Of a stretch of 64,000 nucleotides of DNA, positions 53,461 to 64,000 are shown one piece after another (within the stretch, counting starts at the first letter, position 1; the number at the start of each line of letters is the position of its first letter). This DNA comes from Fallopia convolvulus (lineage: Eukaryota > Streptophyta > Magnoliopsida > Caryophyllales > Polygonaceae). The position numbers and the translations under genes were made by a program. The stretch lies in the NCBI GenBank assembly GCA_964016875.1, contig OZ024735.1, positions 15,652,934 through 15,716,933 on the forward strand. The letters run 5' to 3'. The notes below the pieces were generated by a model, which did no database searches, was not told the DNA's origin, and saw only the letters and a list, made by a program, of their open reading frames with translations.

Positions 53461-54175
53461 GATTAATCTGTGTTTTTTTTTCGAATAAAAACATGAATAA
53501 TGTTGGTGATTTGTGAAAATTCATCAATCCATTTGGTGTAAGTTATGAATGTTGAAGTGTGAGAATTACTAAGGGTATCGCTTGGGCTAAGGGTGTGCGG
53601 GAGGCACGACCTAGTGATCATCCCTAAAGTAGGCAAGGCGGGGTACTCGGCGTTGGCTTGGTTGCAACGACATGACTAGGCGTGCCCTTGATCGGTAAAA
53701 CCGACGAGGGTCTCGGCGTGGGCTTAGGCCACGAGACGAGGGCGGAGTGAACCTCGCATGTGTCGGGCGCCAGGCAATAGCGCTTGTGTGCCGTGATGCT
53801 TGAGCACACGCGCCGGGTGCTAGCGTCAGTAATGGTGCATCGTAGCACAGAAGTACGTGCGCGCCTATGCGGCCAAACCCTAGGTGCGCCTTAGGCATTG
53901 ATTTGCCTTGTTTTGTATGTTTAGCCAATTTTGGTAATTTGATTGGTTTTGTTATGATTCCTATGTTGAGAAAAGAAGCTCTAAGACTTTGTGGCAAAAT
54001 TTGAGAGCTAGCCAAAGCTTGGAACACGAAGAATGAGCTAGCTCATGTTAATAGCTGGTTTTGGGTTTTAGCTCGGTTTTAGCTCAAGCGTTGAACTTTT
54101 TGCTCTGTGGTAGCTTCACTAAGCTTTATATAAATGTTAAACATATTTTATATTTTTTGGAGTGATGGCTAGCTA
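53461..54175. other. Unassigned segment, partly GC-rich
   Basis: Between 53560 and 53900 the DNA is GC-rich with words such as GGCGGGGTACTCGGCG. Open frames on the minus strand (53611-54027) overlap in two frames and show no recognisable protein. It may be the interior of the transposon with GATGCACAT ends or an old retroelement leader. I cannot decide. Confidence 0.4.
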
Positions 54176-54511
54176 AGCTAGCTCGAAGCTATCTCTACCA
54201 AGGTTAATGGGCCGCATTGTTAATGGGCCATTTTGGGCCTTGTCTTAAGAATTCGGATACGGATGGATTTGAAATTCAAAAAGTTGTTAAGGGAAGTTAC
54301 TAATGTTAATTATAACAAACTCCCTTTTGTTTCTACTTAATTTGTTCAACTAATTTAACCACTTTTTCTCTTTCTATAACTACCACCCCTCTTGGCCTAA
54401 AAATAGGTGTGGGCGCCTCTCACAAGGGATGTTCGAGAGTTTTGTGTGAAATTACAAGATTGTATTTTGAAGTTTTCCAAATCAAATACAAACACTTGCT
54501 GAAGAACAATG
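54176..54511 (+). repeat. Direct repeat flanking E3, first copy
   Basis: About 336 bp immediately before LTR1 that recur with few changes at 61548-61882 immediately before LTR3. It includes TTAATGGGCCGCAT, a TATA-like CCTA(A/T)AAATAGG and the CAATG target word at the end. It is host sequence of E3 and shows that the locus has been rearranged. Confidence 0.92.
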
Positions 54512-54893
54512 TGATACGGATCACACGAGAGAACCGGAAACGAGCTCTCGACCCGTTTGTGAACGGCGTAAACCGGTTCGTTTGCTAGATTATTATTAGA
54601 TTATTATCAGCTTATTATTAGTATTTTTATTTTTATAAATGTATTTTTTTAATAAAGTGAGTCATTCCTTCTCGGGTTTTCTTTATGGTTCTTTCCCGAG
54701 ACGCCTTTCTTGAACCGTTAGGGCTTAGTATAAATATCCTGTCTTATTATCATAATTAATAAGAAGAAATATTTTGCCCTAATTTGTCTGTTCTCCCTCC
54801 TTTCACCGTCTCATCTCCCTCCCGGCTTCAGGTCGTTCCTTTGTTCACTTGTTCGACTGATTTTGGTACTTTCTGAGCTATCGGATTGTATCA
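54512..54893 (+). repeat. LTR1 of E3
   Basis: 382 bp, from TGATACGGATC to GGATTGTATCA. A TATA-like GTATAAATATC is near 54729. A primer-site-like TGGTGCTTTCAT follows at 54896. Its start resembles the 3' end of the pol frame, since in LTR2 pol runs into the LTR. Confidence 0.92.
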
Positions 54894-54927
54894 ACTGGTG
54901 CTTTCATCCCATACTCGCTTTACAATC

Positions 54928-56547
54928 ATGACTGGAAACGACGAACAAACTTCTGAAGTTACCGGGAATGAGAATACTCTTACGACCATCATGCAGAATT
55001 TGCAGAATTTGACGACGGAAATTCTCCAACAGCGGCGTGAGCAAGAAGTCCAACGTCGTCGTGTCGATCAGGTTTTTCACATATTGGAACAACGCTAGAT
55101 CGTGGACAATAACGCTCGTGGATTGGTGGCGGAAAATCCGTTCCAGGGTAATCCTAGGGCAAATCCACCGCTAGCGGTTCCGCAGGCTCACCCTGCCGCC
55201 GTCGAACATCAGCAACAACCACCCCACCCGCCTATCGTGGCCGAAAATCAGCAACTTCAGGGCGACAATCAACGACCGGGCGATAGGACACCGTAAATCC
55301 GGGTGGATCCCCCACGATTCAACGGATCGGATCCATCGAGCTGGGTTTATAAAGTCCAAGATTATTTCGATTACTTTCAAACCAATGCCCAAGAACGCCT
55401 ACAATTGGTCGGATTATTGATCGATCATCCAGCCTCAGATTGGTTTCGATATCAGCGTCGTAATAACGGACTTTAGACTTGGGACGCATTCTTAGAAGCT
55501 GTGAAGCAGCGCTTCGATCCAAACCATTAGGAAGATTACGTCAGTCTTCTTGCGAAGTTATAGCAGCGCACAACTGTCCTCGATTATCAGACCGAGTACG
55601 AATCCCTGTTGAATAAAGTGGAAGGGTTATCCGTCGAGACTTTGATTTCCCTCTTTAAGGCGGGTCTCAAACAACCGATAACACGGGAACTCAACTTACG
55701 TAACCCGACATCATTGACACAAGATTTCGCCTTGGCTCGGGAATTGGCGTCTTCGTATGCCAATACTATCAACGGGGTCCAAACCAATCGTCGGGTCTGG
55801 TCCACACCAGGTTCAAAACCAGCATTTACGACCAGTCAACCACCGCGAACAGCGGGGGCCACTGCGTCCAGCTCGAACACCAAACCGCAGGGCGACGATT
55901 ATTCACGGTTTCCAATTCGCCGCTTGTCCGTGGCCGAGCGCGCTGAACGAACCAAGAAGGGTCTTTGCTGGAATTGCGATGAACAATACGTCCCGGGACA
56001 CCGGTGTAAGCATGGATTTCTAGCTTTATTGGGCACCGATGATGCGGATGATGATGAGACAGCGCCAACGGATGATATCTTAGCCATGACGGGGGATATT
56101 TCGAGCATTAATTCGCTTGAAGGACTGGCCAACCCAAAATCCTTAAAAATTCAGGGGTCTATCTCGGATGTCACAGTTCAGGTGTTGATCGATGGGGGAA
56201 GTACACACAATTTCATCCATCCAACCGTAGCCGAGAACTTATAGTTACCATTGACGGAAGTCGCCCCATTCCGTGTGTACGTGGGCAATGGCGAATCACT
56301 TCTTTGCACACATCAGTGCACAACAACGCCGGTCACCTTACAGGGGTATGCTTTTGAAATTGATCTCTTCGTGTTGAAAGTGCACGGACCACAGGTGGTG
56401 TTGGGAGTTCAATGTATTCAAACGTTGGGGAAAGTATCTCATGATTACGCTCGCTTATCGATGGAGTTCTCTTGGAACGGGAAATTAGTGCACTTGCAAG
56501 GCGATCGGCAAGTTCCCCGGGTAATTTCGTTCCATGCTTTATAATCT
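54928..56547 (+). pseudogene. E3 gag and protease, first copy
   Basis: Starts MTGNDEQTSEVTGNEN, then a coiled segment (QQRREQEVQRRRVDQVFHIL), the gag capsid-like region (VDPPRFNGSDPSSWVYKVQD, LLIDHPASDWFRYQRR), a CCHC knuckle CWNCDEQYVPGHRC and a protease with VLIDGGSTHNFIHP. DGGS takes the place of DSG or DTG, as is common in chromoviruses. Stops occur at 55096, 55294, 55474, 55528, 55561, 56242 and 56542. Comparison with the second copy shows that several arose by C-to-T or G-to-A changes. Confidence 0.9.
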
Positions 56548-56759
56548 TTATATGCTGCTGATGTTATATCCGAATGCTTTGAAATCGTGTCTATTGCTGC
56601 AGATGTCGAGAATAACACATCTGCGAAGGCCAGTGATTGGCTGCCGGATCTTAACCCCGCTATCCGAGAGTTTTTGTCTTTACATGAGGCGGTTTTTCAG
56701 TTACCGCTTGGTTTACCACCGTAGAGGCCTTGGGGTCATCGGATTCATTTGCACCATGA

Positions 56760-57713
56760 TTCCAAACCAATAAATGTGAGGCCGTATCGATACCCATACT
56801 TTCAGAAATCTGAAATTGAGCGACAGATTCAGGATATGTTACAATAGGGAATAATTCAGCATAGCACGAGCCCTTTTTCTTCCCCTGCTCTTCTCGTTAA
56901 GAAAAAAGATGGCAGCTTCAGATTTTGTGTTGATCACAGAGCTCTGAATCAGGCGACAGTGGCTGATAAATTTCCGATTCCAACGGCAGATGAATTGTTT
57001 GATGAATTAGGCTCTGCGACCTTCTTCAGTAAACTCGACCTCTGCTCTGGTTATCATCAAATCCGTATGCACACGGAGGATATTTACAAGACTGTTTTTT
57101 GTACTCACAACGGGCACTTTGAGTTTCTAGTGATGTCGTTTGGACTGACAAACGCTCCGTCGACTTTTCAGGCAGCAATGAATCACATTTTTTCGGCATA
57201 CCTGCGCGACTTTGTGATCGTCTTTTTTGATGACATTCTGGTTTACAGTGATTCCTTAGAGCTCAATGTTCGGCATCTTGATATGGTACTTCAAATCCTA
57301 CAAGATCACCATTTCTTTGTCAAAGGGTCCAAATGCTCGTTCAACACGTCATCCGTCGAGTACCTCCGCCATATAGTGTCCGCAGAGCCGATCCGGGAAA
57401 GTTGGACGCCATGAGCAAATGGCTGACGTCGAAGACAGTCAAGCAGTTACGTGGTTTTCTGGGTCTGACAGGGTATTATCGGAAGTTTATTAAGAATTAT
57501 GCTACCCTGGCGTCTCCACTTACTATTTTATTACAGAAAGACAAGTTCGCCTGGTCACCTGACGCTGAAGAGGTATTTGTTCGTTTGAAGTCAGCCATGA
57601 TGAATCCTCCTATATTACAGTTGCTTGATTTCTCTGTTGCTTTCGTAGTGGAAACTGATGCATCAGATGAGGGAGTGGGACAAGGTGCTGAGTTCAGTTC
57701 TCTTGCAAAATGA
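56760..57713 (+). pseudogene. E3 reverse transcriptase and RNase H start
   Basis: The sequence KPINVRPYRYPYFQK, FRFCVDHRALNQATVADKFP, SKLDLCSGYHQIRM and FEFLVMSFGLTNAPSTFQ leads to the active site VIVFFDDILVYS, where FFDD appears (YIDD or FFDD are both found in this group). A frameshift near 57370 and another near 57670 break the frame before and within RNase H (FVVETDASDEG). Confidence 0.92.
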
Positions 57714-59604
57714 AAAGCCGGTGTCGTTTTTTAGCAAAACACTTGGAATCCGTCGTCGAGGGTCCTCAGCTTACCATAGAGAATTATTTGCTATCGTGTC
57801 AGCGGTACAAAAATGGCGACAATATCTACTTGGTCGGGAATTTGTCATTCGAACGGATCAGAAGAGTCTGAAGGAATTATTATCAGAAGTTATTCAGACA
57901 CCGGATCAGCAGTTCTTCATCCGAAAATTAATGGGCTACAAATTTCGAATAGAATATAAAACCGGGGCCAGCAACAAAGTCGCCGACGCTTTATCGCGTT
58001 GTATGATCAACGATGACCCTTCGGCTCACCAATTCTTGGCTTTGTCACACCCGCTGCGCGACTTCTTGCATAAACTCAAGCGGGAGAATTTGTTCCTTCA
58101 CGATTTGGTGGCTTTGCATGAGCCCCAAAGAGACGGAAAGCTGCAGCCACCATTTTTAGTCCATGATGGAGTTTTATACTATGGACATCGGCTAGTGTTG
58201 GGGAAGAATTCTCCGCTGAAAATCGACGTTTTGAATGAATTCCATGCTTCTCCTTCGGCTGGCCACCCGGGCATTGATAGAACGTTTCGTCGCATTGCCG
58301 AGGTTTTCTTTTGGAGTGGCATGAGCAATGAGATAAAGCAATATGTTGAATCCTGTGTTACGTGCCAAGCGACCAAGTATAGCACCGCGAAATCCGTCGG
58401 CCTCCTTCAACCGCTGCCTATTCCGGAAAAAGTATGGGATGAGGTCTCAATGGATTTTATCACTGGATTACCACTGTCCCATGGATTCACGACCATCTTA
58501 GTTGTGGTAGATCGCTTGTCCAAATACGCACACTTTGGTGGCCTCGGAACCACATACGACGCGGCCAAGGTGGCCTCGTTGTTCGTTGACATCGTTGTAA
58601 AGCATCATGGAGTTTCGACCTCAATTCTCTCCAATCGGGATGCCATATTTACGAGTGATTTTTGGAAAGAACTTCACCGATTGAGTGGGACAACATTGCG
58701 TCATAGCACGGCTTATCATCCACAAACGGACGGCCAAACGGAAGTCCGAAACCGCGGTCCAGAGCAATACCTCCGCGCGTTTACTCATGCTCGGCCATCG
58801 CGGTGGGCCGTGTTCTTACCTTGGGCGGAGCTTGCTCTGAATTGTACCTACCATGAAGGGCTCAAAATGACTCCCTTTCAAGCTTTGTATGGGCGCACAC
58901 CACCGCCACTGATTCGGGCTACTCTTCCGACCGTTGGGGACTCGAACGCATTTTCTACTCTACAAGAACGCCACCAGTTGGTGGATTTATCGCGCGCAAA
59001 TCTGCAAAAGGCGCAACAGCGGATGTGTTCCTACGCTAATGCACATCGCCGTGAGGTCGAGTGCAAGGTCGGTGATTTAGTTTTGCTCAAATTACGCCCA
59101 TACCATCAACATTCCGTGGCCAAACCATTGTCGTCCAAACTAGCAAGACGCTTTTATGGACCGTTCAAAGTCACGAAAAGAATTTGGGCGGTTGCATACA
59201 GATTAGAATTGCCAGAAAATGCTCGAATCAACAATGTATTTCATGTGTCCCTGTTGCGTCCCTTCGTTTCCAACAGCTCGGTCCCAATCTTGCCGTATTT
59301 TCCCGCGGAATTTATCAATGACCAGCCATTGTCCAAACCAGTACGCGCCATTAGCGAACGAGAAGTTCTAGTTGATGGTATTCCTCGTGTTGAATGGCTT
59401 ATAGTATGGGAGGACGGTTCTCAAACTGATGCATCATTGGAACCCCGGGAAGAAGTTCAACTCTCCTTTCCTGACCTCCTGCTTGAGGACAAGCCGCTTC
59501 TCATCGCGGGAGAGATTGATACGGATCACACGAGAGAACCGGAAACGAGCTCTCGACCCGTTCGTGAAGGACGTAAACCGGTTCGTTTGCTAGATTATTA
59601 TTAG
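57658..59604 (+). pseudogene. E3 RNase H, integrase and chromodomain-like tail
   Basis: A 648-codon open block: RNase H (PVSFFSKTLGIRRR, YHRELFAIVSAVQKWRQYL, DALSRC), integrase zinc module (AGHPGIDRTF, SCVTCQATK), DDE core (EVSMDFITGLPLSHGFTTIL, then NRDAIFTSDFWKEL in place of the usual DRD word, and AYHPQTDGQTEVRNRG), the GPF/Y module (RRFYGPFKVTKRI) and a chromodomain-like end (VEWLIVWEDGSQTDASLEP). The frame reaches into LTR2. It is open, but upstream frames are broken and the DRD-to-NRD change hits a conserved position. Confidence 0.9.
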
Positions 59605-59886
59605 CTTATTATTAGTATTTTTATTTTTATAAATGTATTTTTTAATAGAGTGAGTCACTCCTTCTCGGGTTTTCTTTACGGTTCTTTCCCGGAACGCCTT
59701 TCTTGAACCGTTAGGGCTTAGTATAAATATCCTGTATTATTATCATAATTAATAAGAAGAAATATTTTTCCCTAATTTGTCTGTTCTCCCTCCTTTCACC
59801 GTCTCATCGCCCTCCCGGCTTCAGGCCGTTCCTTGGTTCACTTGTTCGACTGATTTTGGTACTTTCCGAGCTATCAGATTGTATCA
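59517..59886 (+). repeat. LTR2 of E3
   Basis: 370 bp, ends as LTR1. The pol frame continues 88 bp into it and stops at 59602-59604. It serves as 3' LTR of the first copy and as 5' LTR of the second, truncated copy. Confidence 0.92.
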
Positions 59887-59920
59887 ACTGGTGCTTTCAT
59901 CCCGTACTCTCTTTACAATC

Positions 59921-61540
59921 ATGACTAGAAACGACGAACAAACTTCTGAAGTTACCGGGAATGAGAATACTCCTACGACCATCATGCAGAATTTGCAAAA
60001 TTTGACGACGGAAATTCGCCAACAACGACGTGAGCAAGAAGTCCAACGCCGTCGTGTCGATCAGGTTTTTCACATATTGGAACAACGCCAGATCGTGGAA
60101 AATAACGCTCGTGGATTGGTGGCGGAAAATCCGTTCCAGGGTAATCCTAGGGCAAATCCACCGCCAGCGGTTCCGCAGGCTCACCCTGCCGCCGTCGAAC
60201 ATCAGCAACAGCCACCCCACCCGCGTATCGTGGCCGAAAATCAGCAACTTCAGGGCGACAATCAACGACCGGGCGACAGGACACCGAAAATCCAGGTGGA
60301 TCCCCCGCGGTTCAACGGATCGGATCCATCAGGCTGGGTTTATAAAGTCCAAGATTATTTCGATCACTTTCAAACTAGTGCCCAAGAACGCCTACAGTTG
60401 GTCGGATTATTGATCGATCATCCAGCCTCGGACTGGTTTCGATATCAGCGTCGTAATAACGGACTTCAGACTTGGGACGCATTCTTAGAAGCTGTGAAGC
60501 AGCGCTTCGATTCAAACCATTAGGAAGATTACGTCGGTCTTCTTGCGAAGTTATGGCAGCGGACAACTGTCCTTGATTATCAGACGGAGTTCGAATCCCT
60601 GTTGAATAAAGTGGAAGGGTTATCCGTCGAGACTTTGATTTCCCTCTTTAAGGCGGGTCTCAAACAACCGATAAAACGGGAACTCAACTTACGTAACCCG
60701 ACATCATTGACACAAGCTTTCGCCTTGGCTCGGGAATTGGCGGCTTCGTATGCAAATACTATCATCGGCGTCCAAACCAATCGCCGGATCTGGTCCACAC
60801 CAGGTTCGAAACCAGCATTTGCGAACAGTCAACCACCGCCAACAGCGGGGGCCGCTGCGTCCAGCTCGAACACCAAACCGCAGGGCGACGATTATTAACG
60901 GTTGCCAATTCGCCGCTTGTCCGTGGCCGAGCGCGCTGAACGAACCAAGAAGGGTCTTTGCTGGAATTGCGATGAACAATACGTCTCGGGACACCGGTGT
61001 AAGCATCGCTTTCTAGCTTTATTGGGCACCGATGATGCAGATGATGATGAGACAGCGCCAACGGATGATATCTTAGCCATGACGGGGGATATTTCGAGCA
61101 TTAATTCGCTTGAAGGACTGGCCAACCCAAAATCCTTAAAAATTCAGGGGTCTATCTCGGATGTCACAGTTCAGGAGTTGATCGATGGGGGAAGTACACA
61201 CAATTTCATCCATCCAACCATAGCCGAGAACTTAAAGTTACCATATACGAAAGTCGCCCCATTCCGTGTCTACGTGGGCAATGGCGAATCACTTCTTTGC
61301 ACACATCAGTGCGCAGCAACGCCGGTCACCTTACATGGGTATGCTTTTGAAATTGATCTCTTCGTGTTGAAAGTGCACGGACCACAGGTGGTGTTGGGAG
61401 TTCAATGGCTTCAAACGCTGGGGAAAGTATCTCATGATTACGCTCGCTTATCGATGGAGTTCTCTTAGAACGGGAAATTAGTGCACTTGCAAGGCGATCG
61501 GCAAGTTCCCCGGGTAATTTCGTTCCATGTTTTACAACCT
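59921..61540 (+). pseudogene. E3 gag and protease, second copy (truncated element)
   Basis: Very similar to the first copy. It starts MTRNDEQTSEV at 59921 and has an open frame to a TAG at 60521, then further frames to about 61468 covering the zinc knuckle (CWNCDEQYVSGHRC) and protease (LIDGGSTHNFIHP). Private stops are at 60896 and 61466. The TAG after FDSNH is shared with the first copy. Nothing of RT follows. At about 61540 the sequence changes to a hairpin and the copied host flank. Confidence 0.9.
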
Positions 61541-61574
61541 TGGTAGAGCTAGCCCGAAGCTAGCTCTACCAAGG
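61538..61574. repeat. Perfect 15-bp hairpin at the E3 rearrangement junction
   Basis: CCTTGGTAGAGCTAG (61538-61552) and CTAGCTCTACCAAGG (61560-61574) are exact inverted repeats with a 7-base loop. They mark the transition between the truncated second gag-protease and the copied host flank. The equivalent flank before LTR1 has only the right arm in degenerate form. Confidence 0.9.
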
Positions 61575-61882
61575 TTAATGGGCCGCATGGTAAATGGGCC
61601 ATTTTGGGCCTTGTCTTAAGAGTTCGGATACGGATGGATTTGAAATTCAAAAAGTTGTTAAGGGAAGATACCAATGTTAATTATAACAAACTCCCGTGTG
61701 TTTCTGCTTAATTTGTTCAACTAATTTAACCACTTTTTCTCTTTCTATAACTACCACCCCTCTTGGCCTATAAATAGGTGTGGGCGCCTCTCACAAGGGA
61801 TGTTCGAGAGTTTTGTGTGAAATTACAAGATTGTATTTTGAAGTTTTCCAAATCAAATACAAACACTTGCTGAAGAACAATG
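61548..61882 (+). repeat. Direct repeat flanking E3, second copy
   Basis: A copy of 54176-54511, ending in CAATG directly before LTR3. A few substitutions separate the copies, for example CCTATAAATAGG here and CCTAAAAATAGG in the first copy. It shows that the segment between is a product of recombination, not of a separate insertion. Confidence 0.92.
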
Positions 61883-62253
61883 TGATACGGATCACACGAG
61901 ATAACCGGAAACGAGTTCTCGACCCGTTCGTGAACGGCGTAAACCGGTTCGTTTGCTAGATTATTATTATCTTATTTTTGGTATTTTTATTTTTATAAAT
62001 GTACTTTTTTAATAGAGTGAGTCACTCCTTCTCGGGTTTTCTTTACGGTTCTTTCCCGGGACGCCTTTCTTGAACCGTTAGGGCTTAGTATAAATATCAT
62101 GTCTTATTATCATAATTAATAAGAAGAAATATTTTGCCCTAATTTGTCTGTTCTCCCTCCTTTCACCGTCTCATCTCCCTCCCGGCTTCAGGCCGTTCCT
62201 TGGTTCGTTTGTTCGACTGATTTTGGTACTTTCCGAGCTATCGGATTGTATCA
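61883..62253 (+). repeat. LTR3 of E3
   Basis: 371 bp, ends as LTR1. It is preceded by the copied host flank ending in CAATG and followed by CAATG (62254-62258), so on its own it looks like a solo LTR with intact target duplication. Confidence 0.92.
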
Positions 62254-62258
62254 CAATG

Positions 62259-63235
62259 TGCGTATATATGCAATGATGATACATGGTTGCCACATGTTCA
62301 TTGTGTAGGAGCGTTTTATCTCACAACGTTATTGTGGTTAACATTTCGCATTAATAGGGGCAATAAACGTTGAAGGAAAGCTCGATATATTTGAGTGACT
62401 CGTTGCCTTTATCAAGACACGTTTTGTTTTTGTTGAAAGTCTTTACTTTTGTTCTAAAACGTTTAATGGCTATTCGGCTGTGATTACACTTGTGGTCTAC
62501 ACCAAACGAGATTACCTTCGGGTCTACTCACGAGATTACCCTTCGGGGTCTACTCAAATTGTCTTGACTACTCTTCGGGGTTTAAAAGAGTCAAATCTAA
62601 CTTTCAACTAATAACATAGTCTAAAACTAACAAATAATTTGCTACGAATTCGACTACGCCTTATTTTTTTTAGTGAAATGATCCATGCCTTTAATAGACC
62701 CTTTGATGATGATTGACGTAATGATGAGTGTTGAGAATTCTCAATGATTGTTATTATGATCTCGATGTTTTCATTCACATGGTACTCTTTTCTTAAAACT
62801 TTCATGTAATCTTGTGTACCACTCAAAATCAATGCGGTCCGACTTCAATTTTTCAAATTGCTTGCCCATATATACGTTTTTTTGGTAGAACTTGCCCATA
62901 TATACTAGATCCTAGCCAATATAAACTGATACAGCTTTTCCAATATATAATCCGTATATGTTTGCTTTGAGACAGTTTTTACGCTTGCTAGTACCTGCTC
63001 AACTTCTAATGGACCGGTATAATGAGAATTTGTGAGTTAGTTAGATTAGTAAAGGGAAAAAAAGATATGGGTCGGTTTAGGTGCGAATGGATGCATGCAT
63101 AGGGACAAATAAATATCAAATTATTGGATGGAAAAAAAATTAAAGGCGTTGATTGTTTCACATAAAAATGAAAAAACAATAACACGAACGAATTATTGGC
63201 ATACTATTCGAGTTATTTTTAGAAAAAGGAATACA
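62259..63235. other. Unassigned DNA right of E3
   Basis: No supported gene. Words such as GGGGTCTACTC with CGGGTCTACTC repeat near 62518-62550. It is probably the interior of the transposon with GATGCACAT ends. Confidence 0.45.
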
Positions 63236-63950
63236 TATTGGAAACACATATAATGTGCATCAAAACTGATTTTTTATACATCAACACTTCTTATAATTAA
63301 GTACATCAAAAAAGGTGAATGAGCATCAAAACTTTGTTCTTTAAATATGTATTTGTTCATCAAAATTAGTCGTAGCTACATTAAAACTAACTGTCCTATG
63401 TGCATCAAAATGAGCGGAGTCTACGTCAAAACAACTAAAACTACATCTTGTTTACGTGTGCATTAAAATTAGTTGAATATGCATCCAAATTGGCAAATTG
63501 AGCATCAAAACTAGCATCTTTGATATGTGCTTGTGCTTCAAATTAAAAATTACTTGTATGTGCATCAAAATACCATGAAAAAAGTGTGCCGTATTTATGT
63601 ATGTGCATCAACTCACTGAATGTACATCAAAATAAGTGAAAAGTGCATCATATTCATGTATGTGCATTCAAACTAATGATACGTTCATCAAAACTAACCA
63701 AAGTACAAGCAAAAACCTTACTCATGGACGTAAATAAGGTAAAAAAATTAAAAAAGGTTCGAATGCAATGTACATCAAAAAATCAATGTACAAATAATAT
63801 ATCTTGATGCACATACTATTAGTTTTGATGCACATCCAAGGTTAAACCGATGCACAAAAGTATCCCTGATTATGTATGTGCATATTAATACTAACCATAT
63901 GTGCATTAAAATAACCAAAAAGTGTAAAACTAACAACATGTGCATCCAGG
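63236..63950. repeat. Right cluster of degenerate GATGCACAT subterminal repeats
   Basis: Mostly minus orientation (ATGTGCATCAAAA and variants) every 25-45 bp, for example near 63252, 63397, 63559, 63605, 63621. Toward the end the orientation flips (63811, 63829). The stretch GATGCACATCCAAGGTTAAA with ACCGATGCAC and TATCCC is an imperfect inverted copy of the left outer part at 52056-52110. The repeats continue a little past 63867, so the right terminus is uncertain. Confidence 0.68.
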
Positions 63951-64000
63951 GAGGAAACTAGAGGTGGGTTAGGGTTTGCTGTAGCCCACCTCAAAATTTA

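Larger units (their letters stand above)
54512..62253 (+). mobile_element. E3: rearranged Ty3/Gypsy chromovirus (Reina-like), three LTRs
   Basis: The order is LTR1 (54512-54893), gag, protease, RT, RNase H, integrase with a chromodomain-like tail, LTR2 (59517-59886), a second gag-protease, a copy of the upstream host flank, then LTR3 (61883-62253). CAATG is present before LTR1, before LTR3 and after LTR3. The short LTRs, compact size and chromodomain-like end suggest the Reina lineage. The first copy has many stops and at least two frameshifts. The host-flank copy inside points to recombination between alleles or sister chromatids after insertion. Confidence 0.88.

Noticed and set aside
53611..54027. 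138-codon minus frame in a GC-rich segment
   Set aside because: Two overlapping frames are equally open because of base composition. No protein similarity is recognised.

Overview
The window is plant nuclear DNA, almost certainly from a eudicot, and it is dominated by transposable elements. Ty3/Gypsy and Ty1/Copia LTR retrotransposons, Mutator-like (MULE), hAT, Stowaway-like and Tourist-like elements nest inside one another. The one cellular gene I am confident of is a LEAFY PETIOLE-like AP2/ERF transcription factor at 17361-18038 (minus). I see no tRNA, rRNA, CRISPR array or bacterial-type feature. The species cannot be named from the sequence alone.

Layout. 1-1080: 3' part of an LTR of the same family as element E1 below, in plus orientation. 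1081-2551: leader with three tandem arrays, a primer binding site and an LTR of another Ty3 element (minus). 2726-8048: decayed Tat/Ogre-type Ty3 element (minus; gag, protease, RT, dual RNase H, start of integrase). 8496-9772: two MITE-like elements, the second with a 9-bp target duplication. 9828-14628: complete but frameshifted Copia element (minus; 5-bp target duplication). 16654-17016: Stowaway-like MITE. 17361-18163: ERF gene and its TATA box. 18463-19489: LTR-like block. 19882-47496: a 27.6-kb nest. This is a MULE with a 9-bp target duplication and two convergent genes, a MURA-type transposase (plus) and a plant-mobile-domain gene (minus). Each gene is split by one LTR retrotransposon: E1 (20903-31287) sits in the transposase and E2 (34147-44907) in the mobile-domain gene, each with a perfect 5-bp target duplication. 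48010-49841: Tourist MITE and a TIR element carrying a broken piece of a TMK-type receptor kinase. 52056-63950: two oppositely oriented clusters of a degenerate GATGCACAT repeat, probably the subterminal regions of one DNA transposon. They enclose a hAT-like element and a rearranged Ty3 chromovirus, E3 (54512-62253).

The most interesting signal is in E1 and E2. Both encode gag-protease and a second nuclear-looking protein (ORF2) but no reverse transcriptase or integrase, so they must be mobilised in trans. Each carries its own dispersed 10-bp palindrome: TCGTTAACGA in E1 (16 exact copies by eye) and TCGGGCCCGA in E2 (11 exact copies plus near matches). Both have the form TCG-NNNN-CGA. They occur at matching places (two clusters in the LTR, the 3' untranslated region, ORF2, the spacer, and the gag hinge) and lie about 21 bp apart, two turns of the DNA helix. 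This looks like a pair of diverged, family-specific recognition systems, perhaps read by gag or ORF2. A second motif, AAGTATGGGG, is shared by both families, brackets ORF2 and forms the polypurine tract.
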